Source of the DNA: Gnetum montanum
Lineage: Eukaryota > Streptophyta > Gnetopsida > Gnetales > Gnetaceae
Direction of reading: 5' to 3'
Length of the DNA: 64,000 nucleotides
Assembly (NCBI GenBank): GCA_015680685.1
Contig: MNCI01010439.1
Location: 587,900 to 651,899 of the forward strand
Below are positions 24,841 to 37,926 of this stretch, piece by piece; position 1 is the stretch's first letter, and each line of letters opens with the position of its first letter. The notes beneath the pieces are model-generated. The model was not told the origin of the DNA. It searched no databases and saw only the letters and a program-made list of their open reading frames with translations. The position numbers and the translations under genes are program-made.

Positions 24841-25459
24841 GACTCCTACCTTGATCTATTATGTGATTATCTAAGTGAGCATGACAATTGTGACATTTAA
24901 GTTTGATGAATATGGAAGCTTGTTGTGTTGAGGAGGATTGAATGAAGATGGGGTAGAAGTAGATGTATTCCTCATCTATTGAATCTTTCCTAGAATTTTT
25001 TAAAAGAATGGTCATTTTCTAGTTTGGCATTCATAAGTGATTACCTCCTCTTGTGTACTAACCACCCTGGTAACATTCTTCTATTGTGGTTTTGATGGTA
25101 GTTCCCCCTACATGATAGGAGGTGGCACTAGTGATAGAGGATTCATGTGTTGGTTGGAAGGACCAACTATTGAGGGATGCACATATGAGTTTGGATCTAT
25201 TCTTGGTAGCATCAATCTATGGTACTTAGGTGGATAATATTGTGGGGTTTGAATAGTTGCATTTGGTGGTGAGATTGGATGTTGGGCATAGCATCGATAA
25301 AGATTTGGTTGTTGATATGGATATTTGTTGGCAAGGTGATGACATGACCTATGATTGGGGTTGTTTCCATTGTTGGTAATATTGCTCCTATGGCTAAGGC
25401 TAGGCTCCATTGGGATGATATGTTGGTTGGAAGTTCTACTTTTAGTTACCTTGAGGATA

Positions 25460-27415
25460 AGGTAATCTTTTGGGCATTTGTTTCCTGACAAATTTTGGAT
25501 TGAGTGTGTATGCCCCCATTTCCTAAAAATGTACCATTACTAGGCAACATCCCTTAGGATGTTTGTATTAACACACTATACATCCTTTCTCATCAATGGA
25601 GGTGATGTCTGAACACTGAGCCACTATGGCCACTTTGCCTTTTCATCCAAAAAATTTCTTCTTTTTCTTATCTTTACCTTTTTCAAAGGGTTACTCTAAT
25701 CTTTCTTCCACTCTTTAAAGCTATTGTACATCTCTCATTGTTTGAGTCCCACATTTTTGCTACTTGTGTTGCTACATTAGCAAATTTTTTTTGAATTGGT
25801 AGCATTTTCTTTTGGATTACTTGGTCTAAGGTTTTCTCTTCTTGGGTATCACAAACCCTTGCATCTCTCTTCCTAATTGATGCATCTCGGTTATACTCCT
25901 TAGCTAATTCTCTCTTTCTTAATTCATCTTCTTCCTTCACCACTTGATCAATTAGTCTCTAGATGCAATGGGCTATCAACTTAGATAATCTACATTGGGC
26001 ATAAATCCTAAGTGTCTCCCTAGATATATTTTGCAACTCATCTACAATGTGCCTTAGTTGTTCCTTCTATGAGAATTCATGGCCTAAGCATTTGTGTAGT
26101 AGTGGGTGGTATCTACCCATTGTTGCATCAAGGGTTTCATGAGCCCTTGTTTCCATCCTTGGATTTTTTTTCTTAAGTTAGACACCCATGAGTAGGTTTG
26201 TTACTTATCGCTGAAGATTTCTAGCATGGTACTCCACCTTCTAATTGATTTAGGTTTGAGTGATTGGTACTAGCTTTTTACCTCTTTCACAAGTGTTCTT
26301 GGAAACAAATTTAGCTTCTACCAATCACTTTTAATGTTTTGAAGGATGTAGGCATTGTAGAAATCTTGGAGGTGGTGTTGTGGATTAGCATTATAACCAC
26401 CTTCAAATCTTGACATGTTGTTCATATCGAGATGTCTGATATGGCTATCCTTTATATGCTTGGTTGAAATGTGGACAACTTCCTGTATATTAATCATGCC
26501 ACAAGTTGCCATTAGGGGTTCATCTTCTCGATTTAGTTAGTATGCTTAGTTGTAGTAGTGCCCCCTTATGTGCTCATCCCTTTCATGATCTCTTCAATCC
26601 CTTTGTCTATGTTGCTCATACTCTTCATCTTTTGAATTAGAATGTCTTGAGTAATGGTCATAATGGTCATGAGTTCTCCTCTCTTTCCTGTCATGGTCTT
26701 TGTACCTTTTCCTCTTTCTGTGAGAGTCTTTTGATGATCATGAGGATGTAGATGAGGTAGTAGAAGAATGGTGCTAGCTTGTCCTCCTATGATGACTTTG
26801 ATGTTCTTTTCTATGAGCACTAGCAAGAACTTGTGGCCTTGGGTCCTGCTTGTGCTTTGATTCTTTTTCCTTCCACATGAGTATCTTTGTTAAGTTAGAT
26901 TGTGATTTATTCGTTATAGGTTCCTCTAGTTGAGTGGTAGGCACTTGTGACTAGAACTCATGATTTCAGTGAAGTTGTTCAGTAATAAAGGTATCTCCAT
27001 CAAGCTCCTCCAAGATAACAATAGAGTTAAATGTCTTTCCTTTATCTTGTTCATGTCTAGTTTTCATGTCATTGTCTTTCCTTAACTACTCATCAATAGG
27101 TTCATATGATTAGGTCATGTATTTAGTTTCATGATACCCTCCAAGTGCTTCGCTTAGTTTCATCCCCTTAGGAGTAGTTTTAAGCATAATGGGTCTTGAA
27201 GGCTTTGGTAGTAGAACAATGTTCCCTTGAAGAACACTCCACCTGAGTTGTGTGTCCTAATGAAAGATGAATGTGAAATTAGGATAGTAAGGATCATTAT
27301 GAGCATATGAGATCCTTGTCTACATCAACATACTCCGATCTTCTTCTTCATCAATTTTTTCATTACTTCTCTATAGTTCCTTGGTAGGTGATGTGGTATT
27401 CTTGCTTAAAGCCAT
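25460..27415 (-). pseudogene. gag of B, decayed
   Basis: ATG at 27415 (MALSKNTTSPTK) is about 115 bp from the PBS. PNFTFIFH and LRWSVLQGNIV follow near 27270. An Arg/Lys/His-rich stretch runs near 26800-26570. The capsid core has RFEGGYNANPQHHLQDFYNA near 26420. A zinc-knuckle remnant at 25547-25582 (CX2CX3HX3C) has TAA directly after the second Cys, as in A. A Pro/Tyr/Gln-rich linker (YPYQQPN near 25320) leads to the protease. Confidence 0.85.
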
Positions 27416-27529
27416 GTTATGGTTTAAGACAATTGTTTTAAGTGTGCTTAGTTATAGTAATGAATTTTAACTTTTTGTTTCAAGTACAAAAAACTTTGTG
27501 TAATCAATTAATTAGCATATATTGATAAG

Positions 27530-27547
27530 TCCCCAACAATAGCACCA
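27530..27547 (-). other. Primer-binding site of B (tRNA-Asp type)
   Basis: On the minus strand TGGTGCTATTGTTGGGGA starts two bases after the 5' LTR end. It differs from the tRNA-Asp complement TGGCGCCGTTGCCGGGGA at five sites. Confidence 0.85.
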
Positions 27548-27548
27548 A

Positions 27549-28402
27549 TCATGAGTGGTGGAGTAATCCAACACCCAATCATACAAGTCATGGGTATGCA
27601 CATGTGACCATATTGTAATTCGTGAATGAGGCAATGTGATTATGCTAGTAATTCGTTAAAGTTCATATTGTTGTCTTCCCACGTGAGTTAGTGAAATCTA
27701 AAGGTATGGTTTAACTTATGGTGAGGTACAAGATAAGTGATGTTGTGTTGGCCATGTTTCCTAGTTATAATGGTAAAGTGTGATGATAATTCTAAGTCCA
27801 AGGAAAATAGTAAATGAGTCTATTCTATCCTAAGATGATGAGTATCCATTTGTGGCTTGCTGTACATGCCTTAGGCTTATGTAACCATTACTGGGATTAC
27901 CAAGTGAGTTCACTATTGAGAAAATCAAGTGAAACCACTACTGTGTTACCAAATGATTACACTTAAATGCTCGAAACTAGTCATTTTCATTCCTCTTTAC
28001 TAATGAACAAGGAAAGTAAAGTACTTGGAAATGTAAATAATTAAGCTAAGAAAATAGTAGAAACTATGATAAGTAAAGTAGTAAAGCTAAGTGGATGCTG
28101 CAATGATCAAAAGAAACCTTGATCTTTATTTTCTTCACACTTGTGCCCAAGTACAAAATGCTCAAATAAAGATTTTGGACAACTGCTAAATACCACACTA
28201 TGGGCAATCACTCTATCACTAAGCTACAAAATTAAATTGCAAGAGTTTTGATAAGGGTTGATTGAATTCATTGTTTAACTGTGTGCCTAAGTGTCATATT
28301 TATAGGCAGGCACATGGAATGATATTGGATATTTGATGTCACATCATGGACTCCAATATTGGATGCTTGATATCATAGCCACTATAAAAATGTGATTTAT
28401 CA
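27549..28402 (-). mobile_element. 5' LTR of B (right copy, 854 bp)
   Basis: On the minus strand it starts TGATAAATCACA after the duplicated CTATA and ends next to the PBS, where the usual CATCA has become CATGA. It is clearly the partner of 16227-16858, but longer by the ~220 bp missing there. Confidence 0.9.
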
Positions 28403-28773
28403 CTATACCACTACAAAAAAGGAGCTTATGGCTATGGTATATACATTGAGAAATTTAAATACTATGTACTTGGTTATTCAATCTATGTTCACATTGGCCA
28501 TAGTATATTTATATTCTTAATGAATAAACCATCAATCAACCTAAGATTAATTAGAAGACTCATCATATTACAAGAATTTGACATCATCATGATTGACAAG
28601 AAAGGAATAGAAAATATGGTAGTTGATCATTTGCCAAGGTTACAATGGGATCCACAAGATAATGAGAAATATTTATTTGATTAATTCTCTAATGAGTTTT
28701 TATTTACTAAATTAACAATGGTGGTAGATTCAGTAGCAAAGTCCTAGGCTACAGATTATATGATCTATCTAAG
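28403..28773 (+). pseudogene. RNase H of element A, continuation after insertion of B
   Basis: The reading resumes after the CTATA duplication with KELMAMVYTLRN and then LIILQEFDIIMIDKKGIENM, the counterpart of the RNase H end of B. It stops being alignable at 28773, where the LTR of G begins. The rest of A (integrase, 3' LTR) is not in the window. Confidence 0.85.
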
Positions 28774-30182
28774 TGAAACACCACAAAATTTTGTATGTTA
28801 TAGTTAGTTTTCATAATGTAGTTTTCACCCCATGAAAATCAAGTTCAAAATTCATTGTAAATGTGAAGATTGTAATCCATGAGGGGCAATCTCACATATT
28901 ACATACTTTTGGGGCTAAAAATGCCTCATAAGTGGTCAAAGCCTTATTTCTCAAGTGAAAAAAGTCACTTAGTATCTATATTTAGGTTTGGGAGGGTCAA
29001 AATTGCATTTTGGAATGCCAAAAATGGTAATTTGATGGGTTTTATGGGAGGTATACATTTTTCTACGTTGGAAACACTTGCGGGAGGGGTAAATCTCACC
29101 TACCCCTAGTGTGGAGGAGTGGGGGGTTTCCCCTTAGCTTGGAAACTTCCCTTCCCCCAGCATGGAAATTGCATGCTCCCAGCATGGAAGCCACAAAAGC
29201 TAGATTTCAATACTCCATGCACTTTAATGTTGACCAACCACTCCAATAAGGATGGCAAAAGGCTCATCATGGAAGATTCATCTCCAGTGTAGAAGGTGTG
29301 CCCCTGTTACTATTTATAGCAAATGGAATGACCATAGGAGAAAGACACTTACTATACATAATAACCCCCCAAATTTGAGCATCCATCTCACTTGTATGAG
29401 GTAGAAATTTTCAGCCAAATTATAGCAAATTTGTAGCCATCATACAGCCAAATTATAGCCATTTTGTAGCACCATTCATGGTCCAAAACTTATAAAAACC
29501 ATCCCCAAACACCATTTACAAGTTCAACAACTTTTGGCATATGAACAATTTTGAGTTTTCACACTTTTTTGTAAGTTAAGCAATTTTTCATAATCAACAA
29601 TTTGTTAATAGTCCTACACTTGGGCATTTTCAAGCACTCAAGTGTTCTTACGAGTTCCCACACTTGTATTCTCTTGAACCCATCATGGAAACCCTTTGAC
29701 TTTGTGACTTTGTAACCCCTTTTGGGATTTGTGAATTTTCAAGCTCCACGCTATACTCTTGGGATTCCTAACTTCTAGCATAGAACACTTCAATAGCTTG
29801 GATTCTTCACACTTCTCAACCCCCACCATACCCAACATTTTAGATCTAGAGTAGTAGCATAGGAGGTTCAATAGCATCAGGAGTGGCAAGACATCTAGCT
29901 TGTGGAGTTGACTGCATCTACTTCAATAAATCCTGAACCTCCATCCAAGTGAACCCCTTGCTACCCACTTAGGCACCATTTGTACACATTTCTCTAACTT
30001 ATTCTTTATTCTTTCTCAATGAATTTTTAAGTTCTATGTTTGTGTGCAAAATATATTTGTTTATTTTCTATGCATTATTCATATCTGTTATCAATTTTAG
30101 CATTCTATTTTTATTACCCTATTTTGCATTTTTGTAAGTCCCTAGGTGATTTGCCGAATCATCTAGGGCATCTCGAATTCCA
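28774..30182 (+). mobile_element. 5' LTR of Tat-like element G (~1.4 kb)
   Basis: The start TGAAACACCACAAAAT matches the Tat-like LTR at 7476 and cuts the A reading frame (flank CTAAG). The end is placed at CA 30181-30182, just before a PBS-like stretch. A pyrimidine/T-rich stretch near 30060-30130 suits the R/U5 region. Between 29040 and 29330 it has several CAGCATGGAA / TAGTGTGGAG words, similar to the 57-60 kb array. Confidence 0.6.
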
Positions 30183-30188
30183 TTTTTT

Positions 30189-30205
30189 TGGAGGCCTTGG
30201 GGATT
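30189..30205 (+). other. Possible primer-binding site of G
   Basis: TGGAGGCCTTGGGGATT resembles a shortened tRNA-Asp complement (TGG-GCC-TTG-GGGGATT). Weak match, supported mainly by position after the LTR. Confidence 0.35.
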
Positions 30206-30790
30206 AAGGATTGAGGTTGCTATGCTGGGACTTTTGATTTTTTAGTGATCAACTTTTTCAATTGCAATAGTTTTCTTGGTAGTAGAAGGAGGGCCTCTAC
30301 CCAAGTTTTGCATCTAAATCTTTTTGCTGATTTTGTTGCCACAAAACCAACATTGCAACTCATCCCCCTTGCAATCAAAGCCTAGTGTTAAAGTTGCAGG
30401 TGTTTGGGTTTTCAATATTTTCATAGAAATTGCTATGAATTTTAAGGCCAATGTTGGCATCCTACCAAAACCTTTAAAGAATCAATGTTGCCCCTTCCCC
30501 CTTATGAACAAAATTGCAGCATGATGGTTGCAAGTGGTTGGGTGATAACTTTTCACAGGAGTTGTGAATTTTTCAACCTAAGGCTAGCATTGAAACCTTT
30601 TTTCTCCTTTCCCTTTTTGCTGTCAATTTCTTATTTCTAGTTGCAAAGTGCATGGTGCAACCCTTCCAGAAACCATCCAACTTCTGAAAGTCAGCTTCCC
30701 CCCATCTTTCCAAGCTATGAAAATTAGCAGCCTACCAAAACTAGTTCCTAGTGGAAACTACCAAACTTTCCAATTGAGTTTTTAGCCTTT

Positions 30791-31085
30791 CCCCCCATCA
30801 ATGTTGGATTAGAAGGTGTGGGATTCTCATCATCTCATCCCCCTTCTTTTCCCCCCTGCCATACCCACCATAGAGGTAGTTTGGAGGCTAGTGTTGATGA
30901 AGCTTGTTACCAACTTTTCACTTTGGTTTTCAACATTTTCCCCCATCAACATTAGATTGGAAGGTGTGAGATTCCCATCATCTCATCCCCTTGCCATACC
31001 TAGCGTAGAGGTAGTTGTGAGGCTAGCATGGGTAAGGCTTAATACCAACTTTCATATCTTTCTATTTTTGGTAAAGGGGTAAACC
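30791..31085. repeat. Imperfect 148 bp tandem duplication in the gag leader of G
   Basis: The word CCCCCATCAA followed by GGAAGGTGTG-like sequence starts near 30792 and again near 30940. Both copies continue through CATCTCATCCCC and TAGAGGTAGTT, so the period is 148 bp. Confidence 0.8.
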
Positions 31086-31230
31086 CCCATTACCCTCCAC
31101 TTACTAATTATAGAAAGTGCTCCATTTTAAACCATTTTTGCTTCCTTTGATAATTTTTGAATTCCACTTGGGATTTACTTCTATTTTTGCCTTTTATAGT
31201 CTGTTTCAAGCCATTTTGAACAAAATAACC

Positions 31231-33660
31231 ATGTCTCTATCACAATCAACGAAGTTGCCTTATAACTACACTGATAGTGGGTTAGATCAACAACACATGA
31301 GGGTTTATGACCCCAAAGACCTTGCTATAATGGAATGCAAGTAATATCTTAGACTTTAGGGGAAAAGTCCTGGTTTCGCAGCTCTAAATGAAGAACATTG
31401 CAACTTCATTTGTGTCAAAATCCAAGCTGGCATACTAATCCCATGAGCGGAAGCAAAGGCCAAGAGGGAATTCAAGCTCATCCATCTTGATGGAAAGGAG
31501 TATATTCCCTTCCCCTATGACCAAATATCCCTCAATGACATTTATACTAGCATCTTAGCCCTTCTCATTAAGGTTGATAAAGACAGCTTGAAGACCACCT
31601 TTGAGGGGCAACTAGAGGAGGAAGATGAATTTGGGGTAGAGTCTAAGCCTAAAAATCTTGTGGGGAGACTTTTCCAATAAGGAACTTCCAAGGCAACAGT
31701 GCCCACATCTACCTCCTTTGCCTCTTCCTTTGGATAGGTCCTACCACCTTTATCCCCACTGTACTTGACCATGTTTGGGCCTATGCCAACCACAGCCATG
31801 CATCAAACTCAATCGATGCCATAATCAACAACCTATAACTTGTCAATGCCACTTGTTACATAGTCTTAATCTATACAACCATCGATGGTGGTTTTCACCA
31901 TCACAAACTCACTAACCATCCATGTGGGGTCTAGCATGGGTCCCCAAGCAACTCAAGGGTCACACATCCCCTTTATCCCATTTGTGCCTTAGGTACTAGC
32001 ACAAACCTTCTTCTTCCATGCTACAACCCATAGTAAGTCCATAGGCCTCACAACAAACACCACAACCATATGTGCAAACCCCACAACCAATAGGGCCACC
32101 ACAAGATCTGGATGAAGCCTTCTAGATCTAGGACCGAATGGAGGAGTTGAAGAGGCTTAAAGCCTCTACTTCAAAAATTGTCAAGATTATGTACTTCTAC
32201 CAAGATGATCCCATCAGTCCTATGGTCCCACCCTTAACACTTCCTCTTGATGTCCCCATTCCCTAGTTTAGCAAATACAATTGAGAAGGTTACCCAAATG
32301 CTCACCTTATAACATATAGATCCAAGTGTTTGCTCTTATAGTCATGGCCTCATACCATCATGAGGATTTTTCCTATGTTATTGACTAGAAAAGCACGTGA
32401 TTAGTATTGCGCATTACCTAGAGGATCCATATCTTCTCTAGAGGACTTGATAGCCTAGTTTATCAACCGTTTCAAGTATAACTTGAAGCTCAACACCATA
32501 CTTGATCAACTCATGAAGGTCAAGTAGGGACCCCTAGAACCCGTGCAGAAATTCGTTCAATGGTGGAATGGACTATTGAATGAAATACTAGAGCCTATAG
32601 CTGAAGCCCACCTTTTGACCATTTTCAAGGGAGTGGTAAATGACTTTATCAAGTCCAAGATATACTAACTTGACTTGCAATCCCTTAGCCAAGTGTTTTC
32701 CCAAACTAAGAATAAAGAGGATGTTGTGGAGGCCAATCATGATTTGGCCTATGTAGCATATAAAAATCAACATACATGGAGAGACAAAGAAAATAACAAA
32801 TAAAACAATATAACTATAGCAACTATGACCAAAGAAGCTGAGATGCAGGACCAAGGGCTAAGGACCAACCCACCTAAGGGCCCCACTAATAACTTTAGTA
32901 ACCAACCATCAACCTTTGGGGCCACTACATCGACAATAACTAGACCCAACTTTGAAAGGAAGGACAGGTCCAAATACACTACGCTGCCATTAAAACCATT
33001 AGAGTTGTTTGACCAACTTTTGAAAAGTGGATGTATTTAATATAAAAAAATATTTGAAACTTTTCTAAAGAAGCATGATAGGTTATGTGAAATAGCTAAA
33101 GACCCCACTAGAGCAACAAAAGATTACCCACAATTGCATAGGTACTTGAAACTAGACTGCTTCTATCATTATCACCAATTACCCGATCATGACATAGACT
33201 TCTGCCTTGTGCTAAAGGATGACCTATAGAGGATGATAAGTAGGGGGAAGCTAGTCTTAGATGCTTCCAAACCAGCTTGGCCATAAAATCAGTTGATGCA
33301 GGTCTACAAAGACTTGTTGAATACTAATGGCATTCCTTATGTTATTTCAACATTCAACATCGATGATGATCAGAAATCCCTAAGAGAATCATTCTTGATC
33401 CAAGTATTGCCTTATGATGAAAAGGCTTCTTTAGCTTATACCAAATCAAGATCCCTCTTCTTCATAAGAGTACCATCATGAGTGCCTCCAAAGGATCCTT
33501 TTGTCGTCAGGGTATCTTAGCTTAACACAACCCAATCACTTGGCCAATGTTACTACCTCTTTCTCACAACCAACAATTGACAACCACAAAACTTTGACCA
33601 AGTAAAGGAAGAAGCATAAGTAAAAGCCTAGCAACAAGGGTGACAAGCAGATGGAGGCAC
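31231..33660 (+). pseudogene. gag of Tat-like element G, decayed
   Basis: ATG at 31231 opens a 37-codon stretch (MSLSQSTKLPYNY) ended by TAA. The same and other frames continue with LIHLDGKEYIPFPYDQISL near 31480 and EEDEFGVESKPKNLVGRLF near 31625. A Pro/Thr-rich linker and capsid-like fragments follow (FNRFKYNLKL-type near 32470). A polybasic region near 33600 precedes the protease. The layout fits Tat-lineage gag by position and by homology of neighbouring domains, but I recognise few diagnostic residues. Confidence 0.65.
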
Positions 33661-34129
33661 AAAAGGAAGTGGGCCCACTAAAGCCCACTCTCCTTTTGGC
33701 TATACCCATGACCTCCTCTGATTAACCCATTCCAATCAACAAGCCACAGAAGGACACCAAAAGCCATAGCTAAAAGAATAAGGAAAAGCCCCAACAACCA
33801 CAACAAAAAGCTAAAGTTTGCATTTTGGGATGCATGGAGGAAGTAAAGTACAATTGGGGTGACAAGCCCATGGCTAACAATAAAAACTTCCTCAATGCGA
33901 TGGACCAAGTCAAGTAATTCCTCAAGAAGAAAAACATAACTCTAAGCATGTATGGTTTGATCATGACTTTTATTGCACATCATGAGGTGCCAGTGAAAAT
34001 GTTGACTTCCATCCTTGTTAGTGAGGACAATCCCACTAATGAGGAATCCATCTATGCTGTGATGGTTTCCTCCCTTACTAAGGGAGGAGAAGTCAACATC
34101 CCTAGTATTTCATGATAGCTAAATCAAGG

Positions 34130-34850
34130 TTAAACCCCAAAATGGCAAAGTAACTAAGGCTCCTCTATTTAGAACCATATGGATAGGGTAGTTTAAAGTG
34201 CATTAGGTGGATGTTGATGATGGAGTTGCAACTAATGTCATCCCATGCACCATCATTGAGTGCTTAGGCCTAACTAAGTAGATATAGCCTACATCAACTA
34301 CAACTCTCAAATCCTTCAATAGATCAAGGGTTGCTATCAAGGGGTCTATCTCCTTAGACTTTGTGGTAGGAGAGCAATTCCCCATAATCGCAAATTTCAG
34401 GAGACACTAGGACTTGACCTTATCATGGGAAGATCATGGTTGGCTCAATTATGGGCTGTGTCCTCTCCCATCCATAAAAAAATTCACCTTCCTTATGAGG
34501 GAGGTAAAATCATCATTCATGATGATAATGTGGTTCCCTTGGCTATCAATAATGTAAACATAGAGTAAGGGTTTGAAGTGGAGCTTCAAGAAGAAGCTCC
34601 CAACCATGAAATTCAACAACCGAAGAAAGCCAATGATGACAACGATAAGTAACGAGATGTGCTAGGGGATGAACTTCCTTTAACATCATTAGTAAAGGGG
34701 ATGGTGAATATAACCTTGTGTAGAATAGACCTTACTCATTCCCTAATCTTGCAAAGTTTAGGAAGAATTTGCACAAGTGAAGTTCACCGTAATCTTTTTA
34801 TCCATGTTCCTATAGCTAGATGTACCAATAGCCATGCAGCCTAAATTATT
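34130..34850 (+). pseudogene. Protease of Tat-like element G and adjoining linker
   Basis: VDVDDGVATNVIP near 34207 and FVVGEQFPIIANFR near 34358 give a retropepsin-like order, with a D-D-G in place of D-S/T-G. A GRSWLAQLWA-type stretch follows near 34425. A 61-codon open stretch follows at 34659-34844, and coding similarity is then lost. No RT follows; the next plus-strand RT is F at 60.8 kb. Confidence 0.7.
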
Positions 34851-35407
34851 ATACCTTTATTATGTACTTTGTTTTACTCTTTATGCATATAGCCTAAGTT
34901 TCTACATTCATTTGTAGTTTTACTTATTACAACCTTTCTTTTACTCCTGTTAGAAACATCAAAAAAGCCTTAAAACATAAAATTGCTAAAAATATAGGTT
35001 TCTTTTTAAAAATGGTATGCTAAGACCTTTAACTAGCATTGTAGCTTGCCATGGCCTTAAATTAGCAGCATCTACCAAAACAATACAACCTGTAACCACC
35101 ATGGCCTAAACTGGTAAAATCTATTTTATTATATTCTTTGTTTAGCCTATTGTTGCATCGATTAGCCCTTAATTTTATAGCCAAAAATCTCAACATAGCC
35201 ATTCACAACATTCACAACACTTACAATGCTTACTACAACAATATAGATAGCCAAAAATAAAACCAAAATTTTAAATTTAAAGTGTCCATAACATACATAG
35301 TTGTGGTCACACTGTGTGGTAAAAATGCCAAAAATAATCATCTATAACATAGTCTTGGCTAACATTAGCCATCAACATGAAACTAAATAGTGATATAGCC
35401 AAAGATG
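34851..35407. other. No recognised gene between G protease and the antisense gene
   Basis: AT-rich, many short direct words (ATAGCCA, AACATAGCC). Nothing coding recognised. Confidence 0.5.
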
Positions 35408-36921
35408 CTAAAAATAAGCCAATGGAGGATGCCAAGGGGCATTTGGAGGATTAGGTGATGGATCATCTCTGCCCTCACCACTGGGGTTGCCAATGTCTCC
35501 TAAGGCCTAAAATACAGCAATACATAACCAGTTAGTGATCAATAGCCAAAACCATAACTTAAGAGAAAAATTGAAACATAAAACACATCAAACTTATGGG
35601 GATTCTGGCTCCATAACTTTTAGGGGTAGATGTGGAAGGCCTTAATCCAAATGATGGAGGATCTAATGCTCTATCATGTTGAGCCAGTCAACATCCCTAA
35701 GATCAACACCAGAAAGGATGCTAGTCCTATCTCTTGTGGTCAAAGTAGGTGGCTCCCGAGTAATAGTAGTTGTAGAGCTCTCACCTATTGTAGTGGTAAT
35801 ATGAGGAGTAAGGGATTTCTCTATCATGAGAGTACTCTCAAAAATTTGATAAGCACTCTCCACTTGGATTCCCTGGATGAATAGTTCTCTCTTGCATTGT
35901 TCAATCAACTCCTTCTTGAGCCACTTAAGGTAGGCCCCATGATCTACCTTGTATTTTTGCTTGTGGGCCTTTTGTTTCTTACCCCACTATAGGACCCAAG
36001 TGCAATGATCCTTCTAGTCCTCAACCTTTGGGAGATGATGTCCATCTACATCTGTTATTTTTCCATCTCCTATAAGACCATTACTTTGTCCTGAATGTTG
36101 TGTGAGTAGTGGGCCCATGTGATCTCCTTAGTCTGTAATTCTCTTGAGTTAACTAGGGCTTCCACAAAGGCCTTGCAGTCTTGAAGATCTCTAATCATCT
36201 CCTCCTACCATTGAATCTTCTCCCTTAAGGCCACAACTTCCTCCCATAGGAATTCATTGGACGTCTCTAGCTTTCATGAAGTTTTTGCACACAACATTGC
36301 TAGATTAGTAGTAGTCTCGTACAACTTAAAGGGTACACTAGATACACAAAAGGGAAAATTAGGCAAGGAGTTAATCTCCATTTCTCTACTAGGGTTCCAC
36401 TTAATAGAAGGTACTACACAAGCATGAAATACAACCAATAAACATAATGCAAAATCTAGGATAGCCATAACATAAGCACAGTCTATGACATGGCCAAACA
36501 ATTGAGGCACATAAAATGAAGTCCTTACCTATCTTAGGTGCAGCCTATTGCAATTGGTTGATGATGTCCTTAGCCATCCCACACATGAACTTCACCTTGT
36601 CTAGAGTCTCCACCCATGGTTTCACATAAAACTTAAGGACAAGGGCTTGCACTGGTGGCTCAAGAACTACTATAAGCATAACAGTCATCGAATGGTTAGG
36701 ATGAAAACCAAAATTAAATCATAAGATATAACAAAAGCATTAAGACATGGGCAGACCTGGCTCCTCCTCCTCTTCCTTTAGAATGACAATGGGGAATGTA
36801 CTTGGCACTACCTCACTAAACAAGGCATTTAGATTGTTTATATCTACATCAACAAACCTTTCAACCATAGGTTGCTTTAGTAGTGCCTCTTTTGCACTTC
36901 TTTGTTCTTTTTCCATAATAG
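35408..36921 (-). pseudogene. Antisense intron-containing gene, 3' exons (about four exons)
   Basis: Minus-strand blocks bounded by splice-like sites. 36921-36757 (MEKEQRSAKEALLKQPMVER, acidic end) ends at CCAG|GTCTGC. The next, about 36672-36527 (FYVKPWVETLDKVKF), follows acceptor GCTTATAG and ends at ATAG|GTAAGG. 36299 to about 35600 follows CTACTACTAATCTAG. It starts with a coiled-coil-like stretch (LWEEVVALREKIQW) and ends in a Ser/Thr-rich part. 35506-35408 follows TGCTGTATTTTAG, a Pro-rich last exon of 33 codons including TAG. Codon phase is kept across the first two junctions. A few stops and one frameshift are present. No family recognised. The 5' half is at 52250-55865, separated by the C/D insertion. 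Confidence 0.55.
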
Positions 36922-36948
36922 CTTAGGTTGCCATAACCTGATGGTTGT

Positions 36949-37765
36949 TGATGAATCATATTTTGACACACTCTGATATTGGAGCCTTGATATTGGATGC
37001 CCGATATTAGACCCTAAGATGCGATGTCGAATATTTGATATCGCGAGATATATGCTGGTATATAAATATAGTGCTTGGGCTCACAATTTGGGAGAGTGTT
37101 TGGTCATAGCATAGTGAAGCTCTTGTAGTTTTTTTTCTCTAGAGTTCGAATATTTTCTGAGTGCCCATAGCAAGAGTCTATGTGTGTATGGATCTTCAAG
37201 CATAGTAGTGTATTGAAAATAAAGATGAGCCCTTTTGATCATCCTTGCAGCACTAAGAATATATTAATTTTTCCTTAATGCATTTAATATTCATGCACTT
37301 TACTTTAACACACTTTAGTTAGGCAATCAATTTCTAGTTGTTAATGGACATAAGCACAACCACTTTGAGCATATGTGTAGCACTTGATAACCTAGAAACA
37401 CTTAACATTTAGTAACCCAGTAGTGCTAGATGTGTTCAGGATGTGTTCAGAGAGTGGGAATGGGTATTTGTGTTAGGCTAGCTAGGTAGTAGAATAATTA
37501 GATATTAAATTCCTCTACCTTTTATTCTTATTCTAGGTAATTAAAATTATAAAATACAAAATGATAAAAATCATATATCTTAGTTGCACTTAACCATATA
37601 CTTATACTTTATGAGTGGAGCTAAGAAGATAATGATCATTCCAACTAGATTTCATGTCTTAGAACTAGTGTACTTATAAACTTAAGATTTGCAAAGTTTG
37701 ACTAGATCACTTGTGAATGCTTGTGATTTGTATGGTTGGACGTAGGGGTACCTTGCCACTCATCA
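36949..37765 (+). mobile_element. 5' LTR of C (817 bp)
   Basis: Starts TGATGAATCATATTTTGACA and ends GCCACTCATCA next to the PBS. TATA box TATAAATA at 37061-37068, preceded by several GATATT/GATATC words. It pairs with the two 3' LTR pieces. Confidence 0.92.
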
Positions 37766-37766
37766 T

Positions 37767-37784
37767 TGGCATTGTTGTTGGGGA
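37767..37784 (+). other. Primer-binding site of C (tRNA-Asp type)
   Basis: TGGCATTGTTGTTGGGGA differs from the tRNA-Asp complement TGGCGCCGTTGCCGGGGA at five sites, all transitions. Confidence 0.88.
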
Positions 37785-37926
37785 CCTTTTAGTTGTTATG
37801 TGTACTATTTAGGATTTAGTGGAGATTATTCAAAATCATTGGAATGAACCTTAGAGTCATATAATACTTTAAAATTACTCCAATAATTTTAAAGAGCACA
37901 TTGCTTTTTTATTTTTCTAACATAAA

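Larger units (their letters stand above)
16227..28402 (-). mobile_element. Athila-like element B, complete, 12.2 kb, minus strand
   Basis: Two LTRs (16227-16858 and 27549-28402) bound a minus-strand internal region, with 5-bp target duplication CTATA on both sides. In element order it has a tRNA-Asp PBS, gag, protease, RT/RNase H and integrase. A long 3' region follows with an extra coiled-coil ORF, then the polypurine-side end (CAGTCATGTAGGTA, compare CAGTCATGGGGGTA in D). All coding parts carry stops and frameshifts. It sits inside the RNase H of A. Confidence 0.95.
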
